Below, piece after piece: positions 43,175 to 54,017 of a stretch of 64,000 nucleotides of DNA. Both the position numbers and the translations under genes were made by a program. Location of the stretch: contig CM048853.1 in assembly GCA_026545225.1 (NCBI GenBank), positions 14,386,755-14,450,754 on the forward strand, in the 5' to 3' direction. The notes beneath the pieces are model-generated. The model saw only the letters and a program-made list of their open reading frames with translations, made no database searches and had not been told where the DNA came from. Positions within the stretch are counted from its first letter, which is position 1. Every line of letters begins with the position of its first letter. Origin of the DNA: Cornus controversa. Its lineage: Eukaryota > Streptophyta > Magnoliopsida > Cornales > Cornaceae.

Positions 43175-43280
43175 TTATAGGTAAGTTGCACCAATCCACT
43201 AAAGCCCCCACGGGGACTTGAACACTCAACCTTCCATTTGGAAGGATGAGATACCACTTGAACAAAACGTTTTGTGGTAC
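43175..43280 (-). mobile_element. tRNA-derived SINE-like copy
   Basis: On the minus strand: TTTTGTTCAAGTGGTATCTC (A-box) then, after CCTTCCAAATGGAAGG, GAGTGTTCAAGTCCCCGTGG (B-box). Spacing and motifs match a tRNA-derived SINE head, and the same layout occurs at 50870-50985 (minus). The 3' tail and target duplication could not be defined. Confidence 0.55.
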
Positions 43281-43443
43281 AGATTATCTAACATTTCTAG
43301 GAGCAAACCAATTATTTTCTTCTTTTTTTTTTACTTTTTTTTTTAATGTAGAACATCTATCAATACTTCAAACTTTAGTCAATGCATCTCAATTTCACAC
43401 AAGAATGGAGAACATGTTATATGTATGAGTATTGGAATTTGTA

Positions 43444-43660
43444 GGATCTATCCCAGTGCACAGATGCAAAATGTAAAACTCCTGAAAACAATAACAAGCC
43501 CTTGGTCTTTAAAGAGTTAAGGAAACTATGGGAAAAGAATGATCCAAATCTTTCGTGGAAGAGGAAAGATTATAATGAGTCAGACACATTGTTGTTGGAT
43601 GATTCTCCATACAAGGCCTTGCTCAATCCTTCAAGCTCGTTGTTTCTATTTTAACTTTAT
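43444..43660 (+). pseudogene. FCP1/NIF-type phosphatase exon (HAD superfamily)
   Basis: After TTTGTAG (splice acceptor) the frame reads DLSQCTDAKCKTPENNNKP, LVFKELRKLWEKNDPNLSWK and YNESDTLLLDDSPYKALLNP. In FCP1-like or SCP-like HAD phosphatases of plants this is the region with KPLVFKELKKLW and the N.TLL.DDSPYKALLNP motif, the conserved acidic pair being part of the active site. The N-terminal DLNG catalytic block is not found upstream. Its second exon at 44505 has stops, so this exon belongs to a pseudogene although it is itself open to 43652. Confidence 0.8.
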
Positions 43661-43803
43661 TTACATCAAGCCTCAATTTTTAAGTTCAGTTTTGATAGTT
43701 TGATTCATGCCCTAGTTCTTATTTTTTATTGTGTAAATATTATCATTTAGAGGCACATTGCAATATTCCCTTATTCATTCAACTACATTGACTTGAGCGA
43801 CGA

Positions 43804-44130
43804 TTTATTATGTATGGTGTCTTCCAGTATAATCTCTTTTTTTTTGTCTTCATCTTATTTTTGTTTATAAAATGTATGATGCTTTATATATATTCAGTTT
43901 TTCCTTCCATTTGTACTCATGACAAATGCAATATGCTTTGAGCATTCGGATGAATCAAATCTGGTATATGGGTGTTGAATCACTCGATTGGGCCCTTGAA
44001 AATGATGCAAAACTTTATGATTAGAAATGTTAATTAGATGGCTAGATGATGCACTGTCCTCAGAAGTACAAGTGTGGTTACATCTAATTGATCGTTTCTC
44101 TAAAAAAAATTTATTGTGTGGTGTCTTCCA

Positions 44131-44172
<42 letters not shown>

Positions 44173-44440
44173 TCTTCATCTTATTTTTGTTTATAAATGT
44201 ATGATGTCTTAAATATATTCATTAATTTCTTCCATTTGTACTGGTGACAAATGTAATATGCTTTGAGCCTTCGGATGGATCAAATCTACTATATGGGTGT
44301 CAAATCACTCGATTGGACCCCAAAAAATGATGCATATACCTTTATGATTGGAAATGTTAATTAGATGGCTAGATGCTACACCATTCTCAGAAGAACAAGT
44401 GTGGTTACATCTAAATTGATCCTTTCTCTAATATTTTTTT
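43804..44440 (+). repeat. 304-bp tandem duplication in the phosphatase pseudogene intron
   Basis: GGTGTCTTCCA occurs at 43816 and 44120, and the two copies run parallel through TTTGTCTTCATCTTATTTTTG, CAAATG.AATATGCTTTGAGC and AAGTGTGGTTACATCTAA. The second copy carries a (TC)n expansion (44137-44170) that the first lacks. Confidence 0.9.
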
Positions 44441-44504
44441 TGTTGCACATTATGCTCATTAAAGATTAGATAGTTACGATGTTAAATGACTTAACTAAAG
44501 GTCC

Positions 44505-44640
44505 TAGAGGCAATCTTTGAGTATCTCTAGAAGATTTAGCTACTGCTAAAAATATATAGAAGTATGTAGAGCACCATCCATTCGGTCAAAATGCAATCAG
44601 TGATACAAGTACACATTGAGAATTCTATCAAAGAGTTTTA
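44505..44640 (+). pseudogene. FCP1/NIF-type phosphatase, last-exon remnant with three stops
   Basis: The frame reads G-N-L-stop-V-S-LEDLATAKNI-stop-KYVEHHPFGQNAISDTSTH-stop-EFYQRVL. It matches the GGELR.YLE.LA.A.NVQ.YV..NPFGQ.AI.....W.FY..VL end of the same phosphatases. The three stops fall where the family has Arg, Gln and Trp and each can arise by a single C-to-T or G-to-A change (CGA, CAG, TGG). It is in the same orientation as 43444-43660 and forms the downstream exon of one pseudogene. Confidence 0.8.
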
Positions 44641-45229
44641 GAAGCAACCAGAGGATAATGTGATTCTAAGCATATCTTCTATCTTGCTTATGCTTGCTTA
44701 TGCCATGTATGAGCTTTTTTCTTTTTTTCCTTACTTGTTATTATTATTTTTTTCCTCTTTATTTTTTGCCCTTCTCATACTTTTTCTCTGGGGAGGGGTT
44801 CACATCATATACCTTGTCACTTTACTATGTCAAGCATAATATGCACATTTCTATACTAGTGTTGATGCCATGTCCGGTGACAAGCCGGTGGTCATAAGAC
44901 AATGTAAAGGAGCTGCTTACTTATTGGAGAACCCTCATAGGCCGAGGATTGATTTTAAGGCTTTTCATGTAAAACTTTTTACTGTAAAATATATATATTT
45001 TTTATGTTTAGAAGTAATCCTGAAAATATTTTTCGAAAACCTTTTTTGGTATTTGGCTTTTGAAAATGTATTCTAGTGTTTGGCTTTTGAAAATATTTTC
45101 TAAGTAAAAATCAAAACTCTTATATAAAATTCAATCGCTAGCTTACTAGAAAACCTCTATCCATATGTAGGTTCTTCCATTTGTTAGGATTAATTATTTT
45201 ATATGGAAATTAATTTTCAACAACTTATG
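44641..45229. other. Unassigned spacer
   Basis: A short frame near 44870-44965 reads KPVVIRQCKGAAYLLENPH; I do not recognise it. GTATTTGGCTTTTGAAAATGTATTC is repeated at 45050 and 45077 in near-tandem. Confidence 0.35.
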
Positions 45230-45399
45230 TGTAAGTGGTGGTATTCTAGATTGGGTAACTCAAACTCCCATCGATACCACCAATCAATGGATCATTATCA
45301 AATATGCGCCTCGACACTACCGCATTACTATTTTCTCTAAGGATTATATTCTAGTTCAGTTTTGGGCACCCATCAGAAAAGAAATATGGTGTTTTCTTT

Positions 45400-45689
45400 T
45401 AACTTCAAACCAACCTTTTGATCTTATAGTTGTTCTATCCCTCTATAGTAAGTCCAGGAACTCCCTCTTATGAAAGAGTTTTGAATCCTTCCCAACTATT
45501 AGGCTGTTCTACTGGTAATGGAACATGCGCCATTTGTAATGGCTGCTAATTTTGAAGAGCAATCGCCACTCCTGTAGCTACAGCTTAAGTGATCATAGTT
45601 ACCAAATCAGGAAGAAGTTCTACATTTTCGCCCTAAACATTGTCCTGACCCTAGTTGTGGTTCGCATTCCTTCTCTTATGGGGTGGCAT
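45400..45689 (-). pseudogene. Gypsy-type gag N-terminus
   Basis: From the ATG at 45689 (minus) the reading is MPPHKRRNANHN, then GQDNV, LPDLVTMIT, AVATGVAIALQN and PNSWEGFKTLS, with several in-frame TAG/TAA codons at positions where Gln would be expected. The MPPRRR..N start and the AVATGVA.AL helix are typical of plant gypsy Gag. Nonfunctional. Confidence 0.7.
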
Positions 45690-45816
45690 CTAAATAAAAC
45701 CCCAATAATAGACTAAAACGTATGAAGTACTACCTAGATTCTATTTATTAGAATACACAACGCGGAAGATACCCCATAATGGACCCTTAAAACCTAAGGA
45801 CACTTGAACCTGGAAT

Positions 45817-45828
45817 GCTCTGATACCA
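45817..45828 (-). promoter_or_regulatory. Primer-binding site (initiator tRNA-Met)
   Basis: The minus strand reads TGGTATCAGAGC, an exact match to the canonical plant tRNA-Met primer-binding site, two bases inside the LTR edge at 45831. Confidence 0.9.
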
Positions 45829-46505
45829 AATGAAATACCCCCACAAAATTTTGCCCATAAGGTGGCTAGTCTCATACACAAAAGCTAGTGATTCTAACAA
45901 TTGATAACAACAAGCATAGAGGACAAAAGATAGAGTAAAATAAATTCTAAAAGCTGAATAGAAAATCCCAATGAATTGAAATATAAACATTAAATAACTG
46001 AGTACGTGTCTGGTAATACAGTTTGGAAATCCCGTAACCCGAGGACCCCTTAACCAGAAAAAAAAAAAAATAAAAGTTTGCAACCCTAAATTAAAACCAA
46101 TAACCAAAGTCTCTATAAAGTTCATGGTTTGAATTCTTGAAGACGAAGATAAATTCCTACCGTGAGACTGATGAGAAGAGATGTCTGCCACAACCAACCC
46201 TAAAACTCTATCCTCGCGGTAGAACTTGTCTGGGACCTGAAATATCAACAAAGTGGGTTAAACCCACGAGCAAGTCTTATCTACTACATCCCAATCAGAG
46301 AACCAATATACATACCTACAGTATGAGGGACACAAGAGGAATATATAGATATAATATACAAGACCTTCTTTAACCAATTCATGTTTTTAAAACAACAGTC
46401 ATCTTTTACAATGTTCTATCAAAACCCTTATCATGCAAAAGTGAACACAGTCTTTAAGTTCAAAAGAAATAAAACATAAACATATATAATATCAAGTTTA
46501 AACAA

Positions 46506-47172
46506 TCCTGACATGCCACCATTTTTATCCTTTGATACCTTAATTGGTATAGGTATAAACTTACTGGTCATTCACTATCTAGTTTATGTTTACAGAAATA
46601 AAAATCATTTTATACATTGTCCCAACAAACCCTTATCATTCAACAATAAACACATTTTTTAATTTCAAAATAAAGGAATATATGCATATATTTTATCAAG
46701 TTAAAGCAATCCTGACATGCTTCTGGCAATCGTTACATGCCTCCTGAATTTGAGATACCTTAATAGGTATTGGCAATCCTAACATGCCTGGAAATCCTTA
46801 CATGCCTCCTTTATTTTTTTTAAATACCTTAATAGGTATTAGCAACCCTGACATGCTTGGCAATCCTTACATGCCTCCTTTTATTTTAGATACCTTAATA
46901 GGTATTGGCAGTCCTTACATGCCTCCTTTAATTTTAGATACCTTAATAGGTATTGACAATCCTGACATACCTGGCAATCCTTACATGCCTCCTTTATTTT
47001 AGATACCTTAATAGGTATTGGCAGTCCTTACATGCCTCCTTTAATTTTAGATACCTTAATAGGTATTGACAATCCTAACATGCCTAGTAATCCTTACATG
47101 TTTCCTTTAATTTTAGATACATTAATAGGTATTGGAAATCCTGACATGCTTGGCAATCCTTACATGCCTCCC
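46506..47172. repeat. 66-70 bp minisatellite with hairpin motif
   Basis: Units of the form CCTTACATGCCTCCTTTAAT + TTTAGATACCTTAATAGGTA + TTGGCAATCCTGACATGC recur about seven times from 46706, plus one outlying unit near 46506. Each contains ATACCT-TAAT-AGGTAT, a perfect 6-bp inverted repeat with a 4-base loop. Frames with NPYMPP repeats (46784-47235) are the array translated and not genes. Confidence 0.9.
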
Positions 47173-48784
47173 AAACCAACTTGCAACATGAATATAAAAA
47201 AAAGTGCACAATTATTTGAAATGCACAAGACATAAGAATTTAAATAATCGGATATCCAATCATCACAAGGAGATAACTCATTTACTTAAACTAAACCAAG
47301 TATATCATGGATAATTAAAATCTCAAGAATAAAATAGTTAAGACTGAAAAATTAACACGACTATCCATTATAAGATCAAATACCCAATTAAGCCTCCAAT
47401 GCACTCAAATCTTTGAGGGAGTCTAAACCTAACTCTAATCTAGGTTTGCAGGTCTATTCTACTTCTAAGAACCATATTTAATCATTCTAGAATTTTCCAA
47501 AATTTGTGGGAATTAAAAAAATATTTTTCTAGTAAAAAGAAAATAAAACATAACTTGAGGCATACTTTTACAATTGATACAACCACAAGGGAAACTCATT
47601 TTCATCAAAAATTTAAAACCTAGGTGTATTTCATCCCTATAAAGTTACATGAATTTTTTTAGAATTTTTTGGAATTTTAAAATATTTTCTAAAATAAAAG
47701 AAGGTGAAAACCAAATTTTTAGACACTTTAAAAATCAATTGAACTACAAGGGAAGCTGATTTCGGGATGAAAATTTAAACCCAAAATCATTTAACATCCA
47801 GAAAGTTACAGTAAAAATTTGGCAATTTTGAAAGCATAAAAGTATTTTGTAAAAATGGTTTTTTCGTATTTCCAAGTTTTTTCCAAAATATTCAAAAATA
47901 CAGAAAAAATATCAAAGCTACCTGGAATGGGCCCATATTGGACCCAAAGGTGGGCCCCTATGATTGGGGCCCAAAAATCTCTTCCCCGGTGCCGGCCAGG
48001 TGCGTGAAGAAGTGCCCTGCGCCGGGGCTGCTTCCCAGCGCGACAAGCAGCGCGCACCTGGGAACTTTTCGGCGACAGTTCAGCCAACTCTGGCCATCGT
48101 TTGCCTCCATTTTTGCACCGTTTATCTCCCCACAACGTCAGCTACCTATTGGTGTAAAAAGCCCCATCCAAAATGTTTGCCCATGCAATCCACAACATAA
48201 AAGATACAAATTAACATTTTTCACCCTAGACTCATGCTATTGCGATTCCATACGTATAACCCACTTATCATATATATATATACATGTATATGCATAAACC
48301 TATTCATGTATAAATTCCTCACATATATTCAGTTGGCATAACAGGTCTCACGAATTTAAATCAACAGAAAATAATATCAATTAACATACAATTAGATACA
48401 CGAAATTTTCAAGAATAATTATAGACTCAAAACCTAGACTATGCATACGGATTCAAATGGGAAGAGAAGAATCAAACTTGCCTCTTTGATGATTCAAAAA
48501 CACGTTCACCCGATCGCTCCTTCACTCCCTTCTCTCTTTCATTTACTCTCTTGGTTTCTGTGCGTAAAGCAAATGGCTGAAACCCTAATTTCCTATTTTC
48601 TTTTCTCTTAATTATCATTATTCTATTATTGTTTTTCTAAAAACTAAATAAACTAAAAAAAATAAAAGAAATAAAATAATATAACCATAACCCTGACCCA
48701 TCAACTTAAGCATATCCCTAGCTTAACCATTCCAGACCAGATTCCACCCTAACCCAATCTAAAGTATTTAAAAATTTAAATCAG

Positions 48785-49015
48785 ATAATACACAATCAAT
48801 AAAACAATTCCATAAAATGATAAAAGAAATATAAACACAATGCAATTCACATGAAATAATAAAATGTATAAAGACCAAACAATTCACATGAAATGATAAA
48901 AAAATAAAGGAAAAGCAAGTCACATAAAATGATAAAATATAAAGGCAAAGCAATTCACATAAAATGATAAAAATATAAAGGCAAAGCAATTCACATAAAA
49001 TGATAAAATAATATA
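48785..49015. repeat. About 40-bp tandem array, six units
   Basis: CAATTCACATAAAATGATAA followed by AATATAAAGGCAAAG repeats about six times with increasing divergence leftwards. It lies near the 5' end of the LTR (minus strand). Confidence 0.85.
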
Positions 49016-49128
49016 AGACATTTAAATTAAAGTAAATGACGTCAAAATTCCTGGGTATTGCACCAAGAGTAGCAATGGGATCATTTTCTTCAAAAACAAG
49101 AAGAAAGAAAAATACCAAAAATCAGTAA

Positions 49129-49335
49129 GCAAAAAATGATGGGCAAGTATAAAATGGAAAATCACATCAATTTATACTATTTACTCCCAAAAGAAAAGTT
49201 CAATTCAAAGCAAAACTAATTAGACACAAATTTGAGAAGAGTGCACAAAAAATGCAATTAGAAAGAAAGTCACACACACACACAGAGAGAGGTAGGCAGT
49301 ACACCCTCACACAATTTTAAGCCATTTACTTTTTT
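49129..49335 (+). repeat. Dispersed repeat shared with 24793-25010
   Basis: Second copy of the block described at 24793. It begins about 65 bp beyond the gypsy LTR edge, so it is the DNA flanking that element or an older element it was inserted into. Confidence 0.85.
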
Positions 49336-50194
49336 TGTCTAATAGAGACAGAAAGAGAAAGAAACCAAGATATATAATGTGCGGCCACCCCAGCCCAAAG
49401 AGAAAGTCAGGACTTCGGAAGACAAATCAATACTACATTTTAGAAATTCGAGTGAGTGTTTAAGCTCGCCCTCATTACTTGACCACGCAACCTTAGCACG
49501 TTAAATTAACTTCCAGATAGTATTAAATGTTAAGCACGATTTACACTTCAACAAATGATGATTTTGGTAAGGGTCAAGAAGTTATTCTTTGCATTAGTAC
49601 CTTAACAATTTTGCATTTCCCTTGCTAAGGATCAGTGAGTGTTTAATGTTCATTAATCCACTAATCTGTAGGGATATATCATAAATGGGCAATCAATAAT
49701 TGTCTAAAAAGAGTAATAAATCTAACACAGTAAAACTTGTTGATAAGAACATAGATATTTTTTTAAAAAACTATTAAATCCACACTTGAAAGATGCAATC
49801 AACACAAGGTAAGTACAATCAACTTGCACTAAGATAACAAAGTCAAAAAATTAAGAACTAATATAAAAATAAATTAAATAGTCATATTAGTTTCAATCTC
49901 ATTTCTCTTAGTTGTTCCTTCCTCTCTAGTATTATGCTATTAGTGTTGAGAATAGAGATGTTATATCATTTAAACTTATAACAAGAATTATCAAATTTCT
50001 TGGCTTCTAAAGACATTTACTTCTAAAAAAACTATTCGGACGGTTAATTGTTTCAGTATCGTTAAACCTTCAAGCCCAAATTGTTTCAATAATTTTGAGT
50101 TCTCCAAAATTTAGTCTAAGAATTGTAGAGTGCTCTAAGAGTAGTTTGATATCATTTGTACTAAATCATTCTCTTTCTTATTTCATTAATTTGT

Positions 50195-50570
50195 CACTTT
50201 GTAAGAGGGAAGAGATGAGGGAATAAAAAAACAAGTTTCCATTATTTGGTAGAAGAGAGAGGAAAATGATGAGGATGAGAGAAGGGGTGAGCCATCCTTC
50301 TGGGCCCACCAGTTTACTTCCATCCAAAATGGATGGAGTAGGAGAGAGAAATTTGGATATTTGTTAGATGAAAGTGAAAAGACTTTAGTATCCTCATTCA
50401 AATATTATAATTTATATTTTTAGAGGTATATTATTAAAATAATAATAGAATTCATTTCCTTCCCGTCCACCCAACCAAACAAAAGGAGGGACGGACACCA
50501 TCCCTTCCCTAGGGATGCCTCATCAATCCCTCCCTTCCATCCATTATGGCCCTCTTACCAAACGAAGCAT
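50195..50570. mobile_element. MITE-like element with inverted ends
   Basis: The left end GTAAGAGGGAAGAGATGAGGGA and the reverse complement of the right end (GGTAAGAGGGCCATAATGGA, GGAAGGGAGGGATTGATGAG) share the GTAAGAGGG terminus and a G/A-rich subterminal region. The interior is AT-rich and noncoding. About 370 bp long. A target duplication could not be established. Confidence 0.45.
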
Positions 50571-50869
50571 AAAAGTAGTTTTTTCTAGAGTATTTCAAAA
50601 ATTAGTTTGTTCTCTCTCCTCGAATGTAAATTTATTAATATTGAGATTAAAGATCCTACATCAATTGTTCATTCCTCTCGAAAGTAAATTTATTAATTCT
50701 AAGATTAAGATCCTACAACATTTAAACACTACATAAATCTTTCTTTGCCGAGTCGAAGCAAGCGCCTGAAACAGTGATTTACCAACGGATTTCCACCAGC
50801 TATCAGGGTGTAGCTAACGGTCAGGGCAAAGTGCGCACTGGAAGCAAGCCAGCTAAGCCAGCTAATTTT

Positions 50870-50985
50870 CTGGTTCCGATTCCAGTTGCAGTGGTTGTTG
50901 TTGGCGAAGCTAAGGACTTGAACCCTTAACTTCCCATGTAGGAAGAAATACCACTTGAGTTAACGGCTTGGTGGTATAAATAATA
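50870..50985 (-). mobile_element. tRNA-derived SINE-like copy
   Basis: On the minus strand GCCGTTAACTCAAGTGGTAT (A-box) and, after TTCTTCCTACATGGGAAGTT, AAGGGTTCAAGTCCTTAGC (B-box). Same architecture as 43175-43280 with about 70 percent identity. The tail is not defined. Confidence 0.55.
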
Positions 50986-51254
50986 GACATTTAATTTTTA
51001 AAACTATTGATAATTGTTCAACTTCTGTCAAACCGTCACACTTAAATGTTATAAAATTTTCTTATCTCTGTGTAACAACGCTCCAAAAGTAGCACATTGT
51101 AATTTTTACTAAATCCTTTTTCCTCTTTCTTCAATTGATATCCACAAAAGAGGAGAAAAAAGGTCACACTTTACAAGAGTTATCAATAATTTTGGTATCT
51201 AAACACATACATAAATAATGAATTTTTACTTCTAATAACATATTTCATGATTCA

Positions 51255-51317
51255 GATGCATGAGATAGTTTAAGATATATAAGTAACAAAAGTAGTAGAG
51301 AGAGAGAGATTGAACCT
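51255..51317 (+). repeat. 63-bp direct repeat, left copy
   Basis: CAGATGCATGAGATAGTTTAAGATATATAAGTAACAAAAG... also at 52198-52262 with only a few differences (GTAGTAGAGAGAGAGA versus GTTGTAAAGAGAAAGA). The copies bracket the RTE 3' end. Confidence 0.9.
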
Positions 51318-52110
51318 AGAAATAAAAAATAAAAAAAATAATATAGATGATATTCCGTGGTGTATGTTGTTTGCTGATAATATTGTTTTAGTTGATGAGA
51401 CTAGAGAAGAAGTTAATGCCAAATTGTAGGTTTGGAGAGAAACTTTAGAACTAAAAGTGTTTAAGATAAGTTGAAATAAAATTGAATACATGGAGTGTAA
51501 CTTTAGTAAATATAGAAGGACAAATGAGGATGTAGTGAGGATTGAGAATTAAGAGGTATAAAAAAATGAACATTTTCGCTATTTAGGCTCAATTATTCAA
51601 AATGAGGGAAAAAATGGAGATGACGTTAATCATAGAATCAAGGCAGGATGGGTTAAATGGAGGGGTGCATCTAATATATTGTGTGATAGGCGTATCCCAG
51701 CTAGGCAACAACATTTGCATAAAGTGAGTGTCGCAGAAATGCGAATGTTGAGATGGATGTGCGGGAAGACTAGAAAGGATAGAATTAGAAATGAACACAT
51801 TCGAGAGATGGTTGGTGTAGCACCAATTGGAGATAAATGAGGGAAAATCGGTTAAAATGATTTAGACATGTGCAAAGAAGACCTTTAACTGCGCCGGTTA
51901 GGAAAAGTGACATAGTCCAAATTGAGGGCAATGCTAGGAGAATAGGAAGACCAAATCTAACATGGTTAGAGGTAGTAAAGAAAGATATGATAGCATGTGG
52001 ATTAACTAAGGAGATGACCTTAAATAGAGCGGAATAGAAACATCAAATTCATGTAGCCGACCCCAAGTAATTGGAAAAAGGCTTGGTTGTTGTTGTTGTT
52101 GTAGGAAGAA
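51318..52110 (+). mobile_element. RTE-type LINE, 5'-truncated, with (GTTGTT)n tail
   Basis: Frames give WCMLFADNIVLVDETREEVN (the F-A-D-D box changed to F-A-D-N), FRYLGSIIQNEGKNGDDVNH, RIKAGWVKWRGASNILCDRR and VAEMRMLRWMCGKTRKDRIR. The C-terminal end and GTAGCCGACCCCAAGTAATT-type 3' sequence follow, and then the TTGGTTGTTGTTGTTGTTG microsatellite tail at 52084-52103 that is diagnostic of plant RTE elements. Stops and one catalytic-site change make it inactive. Confidence 0.9.
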
Positions 52111-52197
52111 CTAAACCATAAGTAGCATAATGGCAAGCAAAAGTTCCAATAAGAACTCTAATAGAACCATAACAATGAATGATTCAATTTGCATATC

Positions 52198-52262
52198 AGA
52201 TGCATGAGATAGTTTAAGATATATAAGTAACAAAAGTTGTAAAGAGAAAGAGAGATTGAACC
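52198..52262 (+). repeat. 63-bp direct repeat, right copy
   Basis: Counterpart of 51255-51317, about 90 bp beyond the RTE tail. Confidence 0.9.
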
Positions 52263-52263
52263 A

Positions 52264-53649
52264 TGTTAGTTGTGGTCGACCTTTTTGTTTGCAAGTTTCT
52301 AAATTCTCTAATTCTGCAATTTGGCCACCACCAAGAGTTATTTCTGATAATCTGAGCCCATATTACCATTCTATAATAAGAGCCCTTATTACAATTTGTA
52401 CTATTAATCCAAAAAAAATACCAACCAACAAGAATATCTAAAAGGATACTCCATTAAAAGAGAAGAAGGGAGTTGATAATGTTGAAATAATTAAACAACT
52501 GAACAAATGCAGAATCTTCTGAATTAACCCCTGTAATTTGAAATAACATATGCTGTGAAGCTTGTTGTAGGTTATATTATGTGAGAAGCTAATTGTTTAA
52601 TGAGAGATCCTTTTAAGCCTAACATCCTCTGATCTCCTTTAATGAAGAAAAGTCTTTGTACTTGTTTAAATACATCCTCTTGGTTCTTTTTATCCAAAGA
52701 CTATAAACCGACACAACTAATAGATTCTTATATAGATGGACACCATAAGGCCTCTAATTAAGATCATTTTAAACCTAACAGCCTCTGTAATCTCCTTCTT
52801 TTATTAAGAAAAGTCTTTCAGGTTGTTTTGATAGTCCCTTATCTCTTTTCATCCAAGGATAATAAACTGATGTGGCTAATAAAATCTTGTAGAGATAAAT
52901 TAATGATTAAATTGAACTAAGCAAAACTCAATAACCACTCGAGATTTGAATTTGTAAATAAAGAAAAGACCTAATCATCCCCCTCTACGTCTGGGTCTAC
53001 AACTATGAATTCATCTGGGTTCTTCCATATAGCAACTCTAACCTTTTGAGTTACGTCCTAGGCCTAAAACGAAAAAGAAGAATATATTAACAAGAAATAA
53101 CAACAATAACAAAATTTTCAAAAAGAAAACAATAGCAGCAGTAACAAACACCTCTTTTGAGAATTACATGACAAAAATATTATGAAATATTAAACAAAAT
53201 ACAAAAATAAAGTTACATAGGGTTCGGGGTTCAATAGTTTCAATATGGTTAAAAATTCACACATTGGTGATTGCAAAATTATCAGTTAAAAACACAGTTT
53301 CAATATGGTTCTTCCATTGTATATTTGTAACCAATTAAAAACATAAACAGAGTTGCTCACTTATGAAGAAATTAGATTTTTTAAAATCTCATGTGAGCAG
53401 TCACAAAACTCATCTTTTTGTAAAATTGTCTTATGCATCACTAGTTTGATTCATAACACATTTTGAAAGAAATTTAGAAACTTAAAATGTTTAGGATGCG
53501 TTTTTGAAACTAGAAACCTCAAATTTTGCAACACCACCTGACAGTATGTCCTAACATAAGAGAGAAGTATTTCCATCCCCTTCCTTAATCCATCCAATCC
53601 TCCACTTTTTCCTACAACAAATCTTTTCTTCCAAACTACTACTCCTATC
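52264..53649. other. Unassigned spacer with 150-bp duplication
   Basis: A diverged tandem duplication covers about 52607-52740 and 52758-52895 (shared words CCT.TGTAATCTCCTT or similar, AAGAAAAGTCTTT, ATCCAAGGATAATAAACTGA). No gene recognised. The frame at 53451-53660 (minus) has no motif. Confidence 0.5.
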
Positions 53650-53880
53650 TCACCTTTCAAAAAAAATCCCCTGATTCACATCTACTCTAGTGATTTAAAT
53701 TAGTCCTCTACCATGTCAATTAAATCAATCTTCCAGAAGAGATCATTCTTAAAGAAACTAAGATCACCAAACACCTCTTTATTGGACGCCATTAGATTAA
53801 ATTCAATTACAAAGTCTCTTCATGAAATTATCACCTTCCCATCCTTCCAGTATAAGTTCAGTCCCCCATCTAACCCCAAG
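53650..53880 (-). pseudogene. Possible L1 fragment (pre-RT segment, minus strand)
   Basis: A minus-strand frame near 53790-53690 reads NKEVFGDLSFFKNDLFWKID followed by LIDMVED. It resembles the W-N-K-E-V-F-G-[ND]-L block between endonuclease and RT in L1 elements (compare EVFGNLNW in LINE-A and EVFGNIEW in LINE-B1). Nothing else of the element is seen, so the call rests on one motif. Confidence 0.4.
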
Positions 53881-53958
53881 GATTGATGAAAAGTAAACTG
53901 CTCAAACACAAATTGTCAAAGGTAAAAGGCACCATTCGCGAAAATAATAAATAAATAA

Positions 53959-54017
<59 letters not shown>

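Larger units (their letters stand above)
45230..49062 (-). mobile_element. Ty3/gypsy-like element, 5' part only (minus strand)
   Basis: On the minus strand: a 3.2-kb LTR (49062 to 45831), primer-binding site (45828-45817), untranslated leader, then gag from 45689. The element is cut near 45230-45400; pol and the other LTR are absent. The LTR length is like that of large gypsy-type or LARD elements. Lineage not determined. Confidence 0.75.
45831..49062 (-). repeat. Gypsy-type LTR, 3.2 kb, with minisatellites
   Basis: The plus-strand ends are TGAAATACCC (45831) and GGGTATTGCA (49062). They are 9/10 inverted repeats and obey TG..CA, which supports the edges independently of each other. It contains a minisatellite (46706-47172), a G+C-rich island with GGGCCC motifs (47930-48080), a leader-like block at 48500-48600 and a second tandem array (48785-49015). 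No target duplication can be tested because the other LTR is missing. Confidence 0.75.
49063..51254. other. Unassigned spacer with repeat remnants
   Basis: Holds the dispersed repeat 49129-49335, a MITE-like element (50195-50570), a SINE-like copy (50870-50985) and a diverged direct repeat pair (about 50095-50190 and 51075-51140, sharing GCTC.AA.AGTAG ... GTACTAAATC.TT). No gene recognised. Confidence 0.5.

Noticed and set aside
46784..47235. Frames with NPYMPP and ILDTLIGI repeats
   Set aside because: Minisatellite translated; all are explained by the 66-70 bp repeat.
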